From Diphasiastrum complanatum (taxonomy: Eukaryota > Streptophyta > Lycopodiopsida > Lycopodiales > Lycopodiaceae): a DNA stretch of 64,000 bases. The first letter of the stretch is position 1, and each line of letters starts with the position of its first letter. The position numbers and the translations under genes are program-made. Below the pieces are notes generated by a model, which was not told where the DNA came from, did no database searches, and worked only from the letters and a program-made list of their open reading frames with translations. Below are positions 49,557 to 59,699 of this stretch, one piece after another. Location of the stretch: positions 12,112,234 to 12,176,233 of the forward strand of contig CM055113.1 in assembly GCA_029204225.1 (NCBI GenBank). The letters run 5' to 3'.

Positions 49557-49955
49557 GTGCAAGGTGCTGCCCACAGTGTAAGCACGGGTGCGTCCACGGT
49601 TGGGGTGGTCGGCAGAACGGGGGACTTGATGAGGCAAGGTGCTGCCCTTGAGGTGTAAGCACGGTCAGTTCCCGCGGTTCGGGCCTGGCGCCGTCTGCAC
49701 GTAGGACAGATGAGGCAATGTGCTGCCATTAGGTTGGTGAAAGCACGGTCTGTGCCTTGTGAGGTGCGGGGTGACATATTCGAGCTGTACGGGTTAACCA
49801 TTGATATAGAGATGCTGCTCGAATTCGGGTGTAAAGCATGGGTGGTTAGCTGCCGGTGCGAGATAGCTGCCAATCGTTTAGCTATAAGGGCTATCGACCA
49901 AAAAGTGGTGGGACGTGATTGAGGCAATGTGCTGCTTAATGGTGAAAGCACAGAT
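49557..49955 (+). repeat. Four-copy GTGCTGCC...AAGCACGG motif in the leader
   Basis: Copies start near 49,560, 49,631, 49,711 and 49,921. Each has (GAGG)CAAKGTGCTGCY, a spacer of 6-14 bases, then GTRWAAGCAC. GTGCT and AGCAC can pair, so each unit could fold as a small hairpin in the RNA. It lies just 3' of the PBS, where packaging and dimerisation signals of LTR elements are located. The function is inferred only. Confidence 0.6.
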
Positions 49956-51171
49956 AGTTGGATGGATGTTTTCGCGTGGGCTAATTCTTTAGAACTTGCA
50001 TCCATATAGGTGTCTAGTGCTTGGTTAGTCACTGGGTAGTTAACTGAAAGGATTTTGCTCAAGCTCAATTCAATCTTTCACTAGGCCCAACATTTCACCC
50101 AATGGGATATGCACAAAAAAAAAAAGTCAAACTCTTTATCATTATTTGGACACGATAAGTTGTGGAGATTTGGGTGTTGATTCTTGAACACACCTCCTAC
50201 CATGGTTGGTTAGTCATTTGTCATGGCATGTGATTAAAAAAGTAGGATCATTCCTTAATAGTAATAAAGGCTTAGGTTCATTTCACACTACATGCATGGT
50301 GTCCAAAATTTAAAATAGAGCTCTTTATTGGTTCAGGAAAAAAAATGGACTCCCACCCTTTCACGTTAACGTCCACCTGCCACTTTGTGCCAAATGACAT
50401 GGTAGGGACCCATTGCCACATAGGGGCAAGTCAAATCCATTTTTGGGCCAGCCAATGTCCCTTGGCATGTTGGCATGCATTTTGAAATTTTTTTAACCCT
50501 TCACTGCAATATTCCTTTCAATGAAATGCATTTCAATTTTAACTTTTCTGATTGAAAGGTGATTGCTTGAAAAAAAAACTTAGAGCATCCTTCAACCTTT
50601 TAACATGAAAATTTTATACTTGCATTTCAAAACACATCATCTTAAATAAAATGTACTAATCGTATGTCAAGGCAATCACAATGTAGCCCTTCATTTAACG
50701 CTTGCCAGCTAAATATGAAATGGGGATGGTCGCCCGTCAACTCATTTGCCAAGTTTCAAAATATGGGTGGCAAGTGAAAGGGCCAGACAAACGGACTTGC
50801 CGGTAGTATGAAACCACCCTTAATCGCCATTTGTGGTTTCTTAGAAGGGGCTACAAAGAAGCGTGCAAATTGCCTTTAGGTCTTTCCATAATTATTCTAG
50901 CATGGAATGTTATACTGGCATAGAGCCATGGAACAACATATTCTGCACTGCCATTGCTGTGGCAATGGTGGTGTCCCACAAATCTAAGAGTGGGAGATGA
51001 TACCACCATTTTGGAGAGATGGTGGTGTCATCTCCCATCTCCATTAGATGGTTGTTGCACACAATTTTGCATTATATTGATGCTAATTATGTTGTTTTAT
51101 AATAGAATATTACCACAATGTGATTTTGTGGCTTAGACTACCAATGATATCTCTATGTAGATACCTACGTA
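49956..51171. other. No recognisable gene
   Basis: Untranslated or degenerate sequence between the PBS-bearing leader and the copia gag start at 51,172. Nothing conserved was seen. Confidence 0.45.
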
Positions 51172-52560
51172 ATGTCTGATTCTAGAGCCATATGGATGGA
51201 CAGCTTATGGACACATCAAATTATCTAGAATGGAGCTTGAAGATGAAAATGATATTTGAGGAGCATGGGATCTGGGGAGTGAGATATGACACTAAAAAAG
51301 TGGTTGAGATAGGTGAGTTGGGTTAGCTAATGAATCAAGAACAATGGGAGGCATATTAGGCTCAGGAGAACAAATCCTATTTAGCAATATGCTTGTCACC
51401 AAGCTTACTTGACGAAGACAATAGGGGAGGTTTGGGAGATGCTAAAGTCCCTCTATGAATTCAAGAGTGATTGCAACCTACTATCGTTGCAAAGGCCAAT
51501 AGCAAATATGAAGACAAATGAGGTGTGACATAGTTGGAGAGCACATTGAAAAGATGAAGTCCACGACCTCGATAGATTGAAGTAATATGTCTACAAAAAA
51601 TTCAGGTCACTTTGATGATCCTAGAAAGCCTTCATGGGTCATGTGATCCATTCATCATAAAAGTTGAAGTTTTGGAAGAAGACCATGATCGTGACCTGAT
51701 TGATTACCCAATGGTTGCTGCACAAGGAGGCATGAAGAAACAACCTTGCCAATCTACGAAGATTATGCTCTCATGATTGCTGAGGGAGATGAAATTCAGA
51801 ACAACCAAGGATGTTGATGGCTATACTAGGAATGATGGCTGGAAAGTAGAGATGACAATTGATCCAAAGACACAATGGCATTCTAGATGGAGGAAGGAAA
51901 TTAATATCAAGTTCCAATATTGTGACAAACTAGTAAGCATCTTGTGAATGCCCCAAGAAAGCACAAGACTTATGAAAAAAGTTCGTCATGCAAGCAAATG
52001 TTGTTGAAACATAATCTAAACATGAAGATGTGGTACTATTGATGGTGTGGCAAAAGCGTAGTGCACGATTGAGGTCACATTACTCTACTAGGTCTGATGA
52101 TAGTTGTTCATATAGATCGATTCTAGTTTCTAGTGAAGTGAAAGTAGCCAACACATATATTGAATATATCGTGGTACATAGACTCTAGTGCTGAATCTCA
52201 TATGACCCTTAAGTAAAAGGCAATTTTCACATATGAACCATTGTTTGGCACTCAAGAAGTGCTATTTGGTGACAATGGAATGATTTGGGCCATCATAATG
52301 GGACTAGTTTCCTTATGGATAGGGAAAGGAAGGACAACCATCTAGAGTAATGTTGTGCATGTTTCCAACATTGCAAAAAAGCTAATGTCAATGCACCCCT
52401 CAACAATGTTGGTCTTGAAGTTGCTTATCTACATCTTTATGGCACTGAGAAGCAATGTTCCCAAGAACCTAGCTATATATGTCTTAGAACATCTTGGATC
52501 AAATGGGCATAGATCTATGCAAGCTAATGGAGACAACGTACATTAGAGGAGTTCTAAATT
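51172..52560 (+). pseudogene. Ty1/copia gag-protease remnant
   Basis: ATG at 51,172. One base shift later the frame reads DTSNYLEWSLKMKMIFEEHG, then IWGVRYDTKK, a copia gag N-terminus. VWEMLKSLYEFKSDCNLLSL follows. At about 52,175-52,380 WYIDSSAESHMTLK, FGDNGMIWAI and NVVHVSNIAKKLMSM match copia protease and its flank (active DSG now DSS). Many stops and frame shifts. Integrase and RT are absent. It may belong to the same element as the PBS at 49,476. Confidence 0.65.
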
Positions 52561-53848
52561 CAAAAAAGACCTTTGTAAGGATTCTCTTTATATTTTTTCT
52601 CAAATTTTGCTGACACATGGACCAATCAAAATATTCATATTTGAAATCTACATAATGTAGTTCATTGAAATTGAAAAAAAGGTTTACTTAATAATGCTAT
52701 AACTTGGCGTCCGAGACAGCCGCAAGCATGCATGTTATTCATAATATAATATGCAATTTATCATTAAAAATAGTATAAATTTGTAATTGTATCTCCAATT
52801 GAGACAAAAATTATACTATTGGAAAGCGCTCACAGCAAGAGCTTTCCAACGGTACCCTACATGACCTACTTCTAAGCTATCGTTCAAAAGTTATAGCCAG
52901 TCAATTGTTTTTTAAAAAAAAATCCAATATCGCTTTGGTGTGACTATAGAGTACCACCCTCTCACTGAGAGGGTGCTCTATCCGTGCACAGAAATGATAT
53001 TTGGTCAAAAGGGTCCTTTATCCATGCACAGAAGATGTAGGATGATATTCCAAAGAATATTCTAGCCATCTTGAAAAGTCCCAGTTTTTGTAATAGAAGT
53101 CCCATGAGAATTAGCTCTTAATATGGACATTTAGTTCATAAAGTATAATATCGACATACGTAGCTCCTTCTGTGGCATGTGTATTGTAAGCCCACGAGAA
53201 GGTAGTCCTCTTGTCTCGCCATGTTTGTATAAATGCAAGAAAGAGGCAGTTAACTCTAGGATTTAACCTTTAAACTTGGGCCTTTACGACATAATTGTAA
53301 GGGTTTAAGTTAGGTTAGTTCTAGACTTAAGAATATTGCAAATATTTCTAGTTTTAAAGCTTAAACTAAAATATTTGGCCTTTTGAGAGTCTGTCCCAAA
53401 AAGCCCATCTTCAATTCTTGCCTATAAGTATGAGTGAGGGCCTCCAAAGAAGAGGATAGGTCATTTTGTGTGCAATCTTGTTTCTAAAAGTTGGATCTTC
53501 CCATTTTGCCTTTTTGTTCTCCCTTTGTGAGTTTCTCTCTTCCTCACATTGTATGTATTATATGGACGGACAATGCCAAGTTAATAGTATGGGCAGAATG
53601 GTCACCTTAGTTTAGAAGGAAAAGCCTTAGATTAAGAGTTGGGATTAGGGTTTTATCTTTTAGGTTAGATCTTTTGTTGTAGTTAGAAAACAAGAGAGAA
53701 AGAGAAAGAGAGTGGATCTTACCCTCAAGAATACTCCGCACCATGCTCACTGCTTGTCATTCTTGCATCCATGCCTTGCTAGATGGGAATATCCTTACTA
53801 TAGACTAGTTGGGAGCTACCATAGTCGGGATGGAGCCAAAGCTTGTTG
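52561..53848. other. No gene; hairpins and old LTR-like DNA
   Basis: Includes a 9-bp-stem hairpin CACCCTCTC-act-GAGAGGGTG at 52,955-52,975. About 53,100-53,848 is LTR-like (TATA-like and AATAAA-free, with a purine-rich AGAGAGAAAGAGAAAGAGAG run at about 53,692). The target site GGATG of element B is at 53,849-53,853. Confidence 0.4.
52790..52905. repeat. Dispersed hairpin repeat, copy 2
   Basis: TTGGAAAGCGCTC (52,819-52,831), then GAGCTTTCCAA (52,839-52,849). The surroundings are homologous to copy 1 at 40,236-40,375. The stem here is imperfect. Confidence 0.7.
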
Positions 53849-53853
53849 GATGT

Positions 53854-54668
53854 GTTGAATTTCACACGTGTGGATTGTCCACTACATGTACTTTGATCTC
53901 CTAAGGTGTGTAGATGCACCAAGATCAAGACTAGATTGAGATTCAAGATCTATCTTTGATTCTATGGCAAAAACACACTACTACATGCATTCAATCACTT
54001 CCAACTCTCACTCACACGTGTGGGAAGTGTTCCAAAAGTATTCTAAGTAAAAAAAAGCTGCTCTCCTCGGGTAGAGAGAGAAAAAACATCATGAGCTCTC
54101 GGGTAGAGAGAGAAAGCTAGAAATTCAATGACACTCAAAATCCACTCAATCTCAAAATCAATTAGATTCAAAATGAGGAGTACAATGATACTAGTAGGTT
54201 CACGAGCTACCACTATGCTTAACAATGATTGGACCATATTTTGTCACCTCTTGATCCTATTGGATCATTGATCCATGCACCTCTTAATTCTATTGGACTA
54301 TATTCAAGCACACCTCAATTTCCTATTGGACCTCACAAGGTTCCACCTCTAAATCCTATTGGACCTCTTGTAATTCATCAAACAAAAACTTTACACTTGT
54401 CTACACTCTAATTGGCACGTGTTTAGCCTCCTACTCTATTTTGGCTCAATAGTGGCATTACAAGTGGAAATGGATAATTTGCCATCTATGCCAAATTTGA
54501 CCCTATCAACATCCTGCACCTAAATGCTTGACTATGAAATTCTATGAGACCCCTATATCAAACATTTTGATTTACTTTACAATTCTTCACATGTGGGAAC
54601 ATCCTCCACACATGTGAGATTCACTTACAAACTTCTATCATAAAAAATACCAAGCTAGATTTTTGCCA
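53854..54668 (-). repeat. 3' LTR of element B
   Basis: Ends TGTTGAATTT...TTTTTGCCA on the + strand. Carries CACACGTGTG twice (53,864-53,873; 54,013-54,022). Confidence 0.9.
54225..54425 (-). promoter_or_regulatory. Six CCAAT boxes in the element B LTR
   Basis: ATTGG (CCAAT on the element strand) occurs six times in about 200 bp, mostly as TCCAATAGG. The last adjoins CACGTG (ATTGGCACGTG). The same array is present in the other LTR at about 58,400-58,600. The 60-codon ORF MDHILSPLDPIG... on the + strand is a by-product of this repetition. Confidence 0.6.
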
Positions 54669-54691
54669 AGGGATCCATCATAGCAGCACCC

Positions 54692-57268
54692 TCACCATAT
54701 CCATGATAAGATCTCTTTGGTAGAGATCTCTTGCCAATGCCTTTGAAGAGTGCTCCACCAATATGCCACTATGATCATGGGCTTCCTCCATGCTTGATGA
54801 TGATCTTTGCTTTGAAAGTTCCACTTGCATGATGGATGCACCATAGATAGAGAAATCTGAGGCTTCCAAGCCTCATAAGGATCATGGAGATCAAGATCAT
54901 AAGATGTGAAACAATGATGATTATCAAGATTATGCTTTCTAGCTTGACTAGTCCACATACAATGAACTATATCCATGATGGATCTAATCTTGATATCAAA
55001 GACTATCTTGATCTTTTTTAGGCTAGTTACTCTCTCAAGGATGTAAGTGTCCACTTTGGATGCTTCACTTAATCTCAAGAGGAGTTTACAATTTGCCTCA
55101 AAACATGTGAAAACATGATTTTCAAAAAAGTGAGTACCAAGCTCAATCTTGTTCTTACTAGAATCAAGAGCATACTTTTGACAATACAATATCTTGCTTT
55201 CAAAAAGTATTGGAAACACATTTAAGTCACTAATAAGAAGAAACATGTCCATACCATAAGCATCATACAAAACTAGTATAGCTTTTCTTGAACTTTGAGA
55301 TCCAAGAAATTCAATGAAGCAAGATAGCATTTCAAGCAAAGGAAGAGAAGCATATATGAATGTGTTGTAGTAGATACAACATGAAAGATGCCCCTCTTTG
55401 CCATGTAAGGTGAGCCATAAAGACTCGGCCATGCATCTTGAAGATCTTCTTGAAATCATATGAAGAAGAAACTCCTCCTCACACATTGGCCCCATCATAA
55501 CTTGAATACCTTCAAAAAGGATAACTTGTAATGCTTCTTGAGAAGCCTTGATCTCGGCCACTTCCAAGATTGAATCTTCATGCAATGTGACATCTCTATT
55601 CACAATCACTTTTGAAATAGAGAGTGTAAAGACACTAAAGGCCTCCTTGATGGATGAGTATCCAATCATGATCCACGAGCTTGGATCATCCTTCCTTCTT
55701 GTTTCCAAGGGAATATGTGCAAAGCAAGCACTACCAAGTTCACTAAGGTGATCAACCTTAGGCTTAATCTTGAATAAAACTTCATATGGTGCTATTCCTT
55801 CAAGAGCTCCAAAACTCCTCAAAGCTTTGATCTTCAATGAGAATTTCTTCTCAACATATGCTTTGAATAATAAGAAATAATCATACACAATAATACTTGA
55901 AGAGAGAAGATATGTGCATCTTGTGTGATCATCCTCCTTTGAGATATTGGACATACAAGAAACATCAAGAGAGTTTGCACTCTCACTTGGATCCAATTTG
56001 TAGATGCCTTCAAATCTTGATCCATATGCAAGGATCTCACCATCCTTCTTAATCACACAATTGTCAATATTGAAATTGACATCAAAGCCACTATCAAGAA
56101 GTTGGCCAACACTTAAGATGTTCTTTGTAAGCTTTGGGACAAAAAGAACATTGTTAAGAAAGAGATCTTTAGAAGATGCAAGCTTCAAGGGAATAATCCC
56201 TACTCCTTCAATATTGCACTCATGCTTACTTGCAAAGTATATGGTCTTCTTGACTCCATCATAAGGCATAATAGATGAAAAAGAGTGCTTGGAGCCACAC
56301 ATATGTGAAGATGCTCCAATATCAATATACCATGAGTCATCCTTGTTGAAGCTGGAAGAGGAGAAGCTTGATGCCATAAGAGAGCCTTCTCCATCACTTG
56401 CAATATAGTCTTCTTTCTCATTGGTGATGTTGGCTTGATTGAGTTGATTCTTCTTCTTGAAGCAATTGGTGGCATAATGGCCTTTCTTGCCACAATAAAA
56501 GCACTTGATCTTCTTCTTCTTGAGATTTGAAGTAGAAGCATGAGAGGTATCCTCCTCCTCCTCTTCATCTTGGTCTTTAGCTTTGTCATTAGAGAAGTGA
56601 TGGTGTTGCTTCTTACTCCTCTCTTTGTGCTTGGCAAATAGAACTTTGCCATCATCATGATTGAGTGATAGCTTGTCCATCCTCAAGAGTTTGTACTCTT
56701 GCCTTGATTCTTCAGAAATAAGCACACTTTGAAGGGCCTCCAAGCTTGGTAGCTCCTCCTTAATGGCATAGGATTGGACAAGGTTGTCATATTCATCTCT
56801 CAAGCCATTGAGAATGACTTGGACTAGCTCACTTTGATTGATTGAGTCACCAATACATGCAAGCTCCCTATGAATATCCTTGACTCTCAAAACATAATTA
56901 GATGCACTCTCATCACTCTTTTGACTACTTTGGAAGATTTGATTTCTAAGAGTGAGGAGCCTAGAGGTGTTCTTAGCCTCATAGATGGACTTGAGACAAT
57001 CCCAAGCTTCCTTGGATGTAGAACAATCACCAATCTCCCTCAATATCTCATTAGAGACATTCATCTTAATGTAATGGAGAGCCATCCTAGCTCTCTTCTT
57101 GTATTTTTGTACTTCTTGAAGGACTTGAGGCTCCTCCTCAATCCCAAGTACAATGTCCATCACATCTTGGAGTATCAAGATGGACTCCATCCTCAACTTC
57201 CATATTGAATAATTGGAAGTAGACAATCTCTGACTTGGTTGCAACAAGTATGAACTCATTGAAGTCAT
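54692..57268 (-). CDS. 858-residue gag-protease-partial integrase-module polyprotein
   Basis: Uninterrupted ORF. Residues about 1-190 are copia gag (LSTSNYSIWKLRMESILILQ; VILNGLRDEYDNLVQSYAIK). The zinc knuckle CFYCGKKGHYATNC is intact. The protease region reads DSWYIDIGASSHM: the active D-[ST]-G is D-I-G, probably inactive. Then LFVPKLTKNILSVGQLL. Of integrase only FKAYVEKKFSLKIKALRS fused to IAPYEVLFKIKPKVDHLSEL remains. The HHCC zinc domain and all three catalytic acids are deleted. The C-terminal ~270 residues replace RT and RNase H. They include HVFTCFEANCKLLLRLSEAS followed by KVDT, matching the element A module at its HIFTC...SEASQVDT region. The stop lies about 24 bp from the LTR. The open frame suggests the protein, perhaps as a particle component, was maintained until recently. 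Confidence 0.88.
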   Translation of the reverse strand: MTSMSSYLLQPSQRLSTSNYSIWKLRMESILILQDVMDIVLGIEEEPQVLQEVQKYKKRARMALHYIKMNVSNEILREIGDCSTSKEAWDCLKSIYEAKNTSRLLTLRNQIFQSSQKSDESASNYVLRVKDIHRELACIGDSINQSELVQVILNGLRDEYDNLVQSYAIKEELPSLEALQSVLISEESRQEYKLLRMDKLSLNHDDGKVLFAKHKERSKKQHHHFSNDKAKDQDEEEEEDTSHASTSNLKKKKIKCFYCGKKGHYATNCFKKKNQLNQANITNEKEDYIASDGEGSLMASSFSSSSFNKDDSWYIDIGASSHMCGSKHSFSSIMPYDGVKKTIYFASKHECNIEGVGIIPLKLASSKDLFLNNVLFVPKLTKNILSVGQLLDSGFDVNFNIDNCVIKKDGEILAYGSRFEGIYKLDPSESANSLDVSCMSNISKEDDHTRCTYLLSSSIIVYDYFLLFKAYVEKKFSLKIKALRSFGALEGIAPYEVLFKIKPKVDHLSELGSACFAHIPLETRRKDDPSSWIMIGYSSIKEAFSVFTLSISKVIVNRDVTLHEDSILEVAEIKASQEALQVILFEGIQVMMGPMCEEEFLLHMISRRSSRCMAESLWLTLHGKEGHLSCCIYYNTFIYASLPLLEMLSCFIEFLGSQSSRKAILVLYDAYGMDMFLLISDLNVFPILFESKILYCQKYALDSSKNKIELGTHFFENHVFTCFEANCKLLLRLSEASKVDTYILERVTSLKKIKIVFDIKIRSIMDIVHCMWTSQARKHNLDNHHCFTSYDLDLHDPYEAWKPQISLSMVHPSCKWNFQSKDHHQAWRKPMIIVAYWWSTLQRHWQEISTKEILSWIW

Positions 57269-58012
57269 GTAAAGTGGAGATAAATAAAAGTGATGAACAA
57301 AAAATGCTGTTTCTCTCTCACTATAGGATCCAATAATGGTGTGCTACCATCTCCTATGCAAGATCTTGCAACAAACTGTGAGATGATTCTCACTAGCTAT
57401 CTCAATCTCTCCAAAACTAGATCTACTTCACATCAAATGATGGAGTATGAGCAAAGTTAGGATAAAACACTCTTAGCACGTGTGAAATACACTAAGAAAC
57501 CAAATTTGACTCAAATACAACGATATTGCATGAAACAAAATGGCTAAGATCTCAAAACAGTGCCTAGATCACATATAGATGAGATTGGTAAGCATTCAAC
57601 TGTGATTTTGGATCAACCAAGCAATCTCTTGACCAAACCAAATGTGTCCACCCAGGTCTAGGTGCCCTACCTAACCCTCTTCAAAAGATTATAACTTTTG
57701 ATTGGCTCAACCAAATGGAATGAAACTGATTGCAACAGAAACTAGACAAAAATAGCTTCAAAACAAGCTATCAAGCAAGATAAATGGATCAAACATGAGA
57801 GAGAACTTCCAAACTGAAATTGGATGTTCCTCACACGTGTCTGAGCACCTGATTCCGTACAGTACTAGGTCAGTCCAATCAATGTCCTTTTGATCTCTTT
57901 TGATCCAAGATTGAACAAGATAGCTAGGAAAATGGGCCTTGACAACTTCTAGCTCAAGATTGATGAAATTTTTTTCACTTAGATGGATCAAAATGCATGG
58001 TAACCTTAGGTA

Positions 58013-58025
58013 GGCTCTGATACCA
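58013..58025 (-). promoter_or_regulatory. Primer binding site of element B
   Basis: TGGTATCAGAGCC on the minus strand, directly abutting the LTR end TTCAACA. Confidence 0.9.
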
Positions 58026-58852
58026 TGTTGAATTTCACACGTGTGGATTGTCCACTACATGTACTTGTGATCTCCTAAGGTGTGTAGATGCACCAAGATC
58101 AAGACTAGATTGAGATTCAAGATCTATCTTTGATTCTATGGCAAAAACACACTACTACATGCATTCAATCACTTCCAACTCTCACTCACACGTGTGGGAA
58201 GTGTTCCAAAAGTATTCTAAGTAAAAACAAGCTACTCTCCTCGGGTAGAGAGAGAAAAAACATCATGAGCTCTCCGGTAGAGAGAGAAAGCTAGAAATTC
58301 AATGACACTGAAAATCCACTCAATCTCAAAATCAATTAGATTCAAAATGAGGAGTACAATGATACTAGTAGGTTCACGAGCTACCACTATGCTTAACTAT
58401 GATTGGACCATATTTTGTCACCTCTTGATCCTATTGGATCATTGATCCATGCACCTCTTAATTCTATTGGACTATATTCAAGCACACCTCAATTTCCTAT
58501 TGGACCTCACAAGGTTCCACCTCTAAATCCTATTGGACCTCTTGTAATTCATCAAACAAAAACTTTACACTTGTCTACACTCTAATTGGCACGTGTTTAG
58601 CCTCCTACTCTATTTTGGCTCAATAGTGGCATTACAAGTGGAAATGGATAATTTGCCATCTACGCCAAATTTGACCCTATCAACATCCTACACCTAAATG
58701 CTTGACTATGAAATTCTATGAGACCCCTATATCAAACATTTTGATTCACTTTACAATTCTTCACACGTGGGAACATCCTCCACACATGTGAGATTCACTT
58801 ACAAACTTCTATCATAAAAAATACCAAGCTAGATTTTTGCCAATTTCTCACA
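58026..58852 (-). repeat. 5' LTR of element B (827 bp)
   Basis: Complete copy, minus strand TGTGAGAAATTGG...TTCAACA. It is ten bases longer at its outer end than the 3' LTR. The outer position is supported by the GGATG duplication that follows. Confidence 0.85.
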
Positions 58853-59049
58853 GGATGCTAAAGATACAACATTGGCATTGTTGCTTCTCTTCTTCACCAT
58901 TTCTGTTTGTTCTCTTAAACCTGAGAAGGAAAAACTTCTTCAAAAAGGTATGTACTTGGTGTCCTTACACCTTAAAAGAACATACTCTAAGTGAAAGGTG
59001 ACATTTCAATGTCTTAAACTATCTTTTCAATGGAAAAATTAATACATAA
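58853..59049. other. Spacer between elements B and C
   Basis: About 190 bp of AT-rich sequence, starting with the GGATG target copy. No feature recognised. Confidence 0.5.
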
Positions 59050-59699
59050 TGGTGAAGAATTTCATATCATTCAAGATCCAATCCATGTCCCTAATCTTTG
59101 ATTAAAAAATGAGCAAACCAACAATCCTGCCAATGTAGAAAAATCAGCATTTACATACAAAATGAGATGCAAACTCTAAGAGATACTGATCAAACATGAA
59201 CCAAAACATAAAATATAATTGTTGTCCATACAATTATAGTACCCTACTGTATTTCACACGTGTGGAACCGAAAATAACAATAAATGATCATTCTACACAT
59301 AGAATTGCAGGATATCATCAAGAGAGTACACCAATGAGTAGTAGAACCCAAAGAGAACCATGTATAATGATGAAATGAGAGAGAGAAGAGAGAAGAGAGA
59401 AGACCCCTTTCTCCACGAGTTACAACAATATATAACAGGTTCAAATCCTACTTTGCCACTTGGCTTTCCCTCCAAAATATAAACCCTACTATTTTTGGGT
59501 CTAGATTCTATGCACCCAAAGTTCATATATGAATCTCTCTCAAACTCGACTACCAACTTTCCCACACTTTCAAAAAGTGTTTATTGAATTTATTTTAAAC
59601 TAATATAACTTCAGAAAGTTTATCTCTAAGTCTAAAATGAGTTTTGGCCTCAATTGACAATTTACCAAAATATGACTAAACTTGTTGAAATCTCTCACA
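59050..59699 (-). repeat. 3' LTR of element C (~650 bp)
   Basis: Minus strand TGTGAGAGATTTCAACAAG..., colinear with the element A LTR throughout but well diverged. CACACGTGTG is retained at 59,255-59,264. Confidence 0.85.

Larger units (their letters stand above)
53849..58857 (-). mobile_element. RT-less Ty1/copia element with a single 858-codon ORF (element B)
   Basis: The minus-strand 5' LTR is 58,852-58,026. The PBS is at 58,025-58,013. One ORF occupies 57,268-54,692. The 3' LTR is 54,668-53,854. Target duplications GGATG lie at 53,849-53,853 and 58,853-58,857. The right (5') LTR starts TGTGAGAAATTGGCAAAA. The left (3') LTR starts at TTGGCAAAA/TGGCAAAA and lacks the first ten bases. The LTRs differ at only about a dozen positions over 815 bp, fewer than in element A, so this is the younger insertion. 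Coding capacity: gag, mutated protease, a piece of integrase and a module. There is no RT or RNase H, so it must have moved with enzymes supplied in trans. Confidence 0.88.

Noticed and set aside
49514-50068. 184-codon minus-strand ORF
   Set aside because: It lies antisense to the leader after the PBS. No domain, and the openness is explained by GC-rich repeats.
54229-54411. Identical 60-codon ORF (MDHILSPLDPIG...) in two places, suggesting a conserved small gene
   Set aside because: Both copies lie inside the two LTRs of element B. Identity is due to LTR duplication, and the Pro-Ile-Gly repeats reflect CCAAT-box repeats.
59437-59450. tRNA-like GGTTCAAATCC box
   Set aside because: It lies in an LTR. 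No acceptor stem or D-arm partner could be folded around it.
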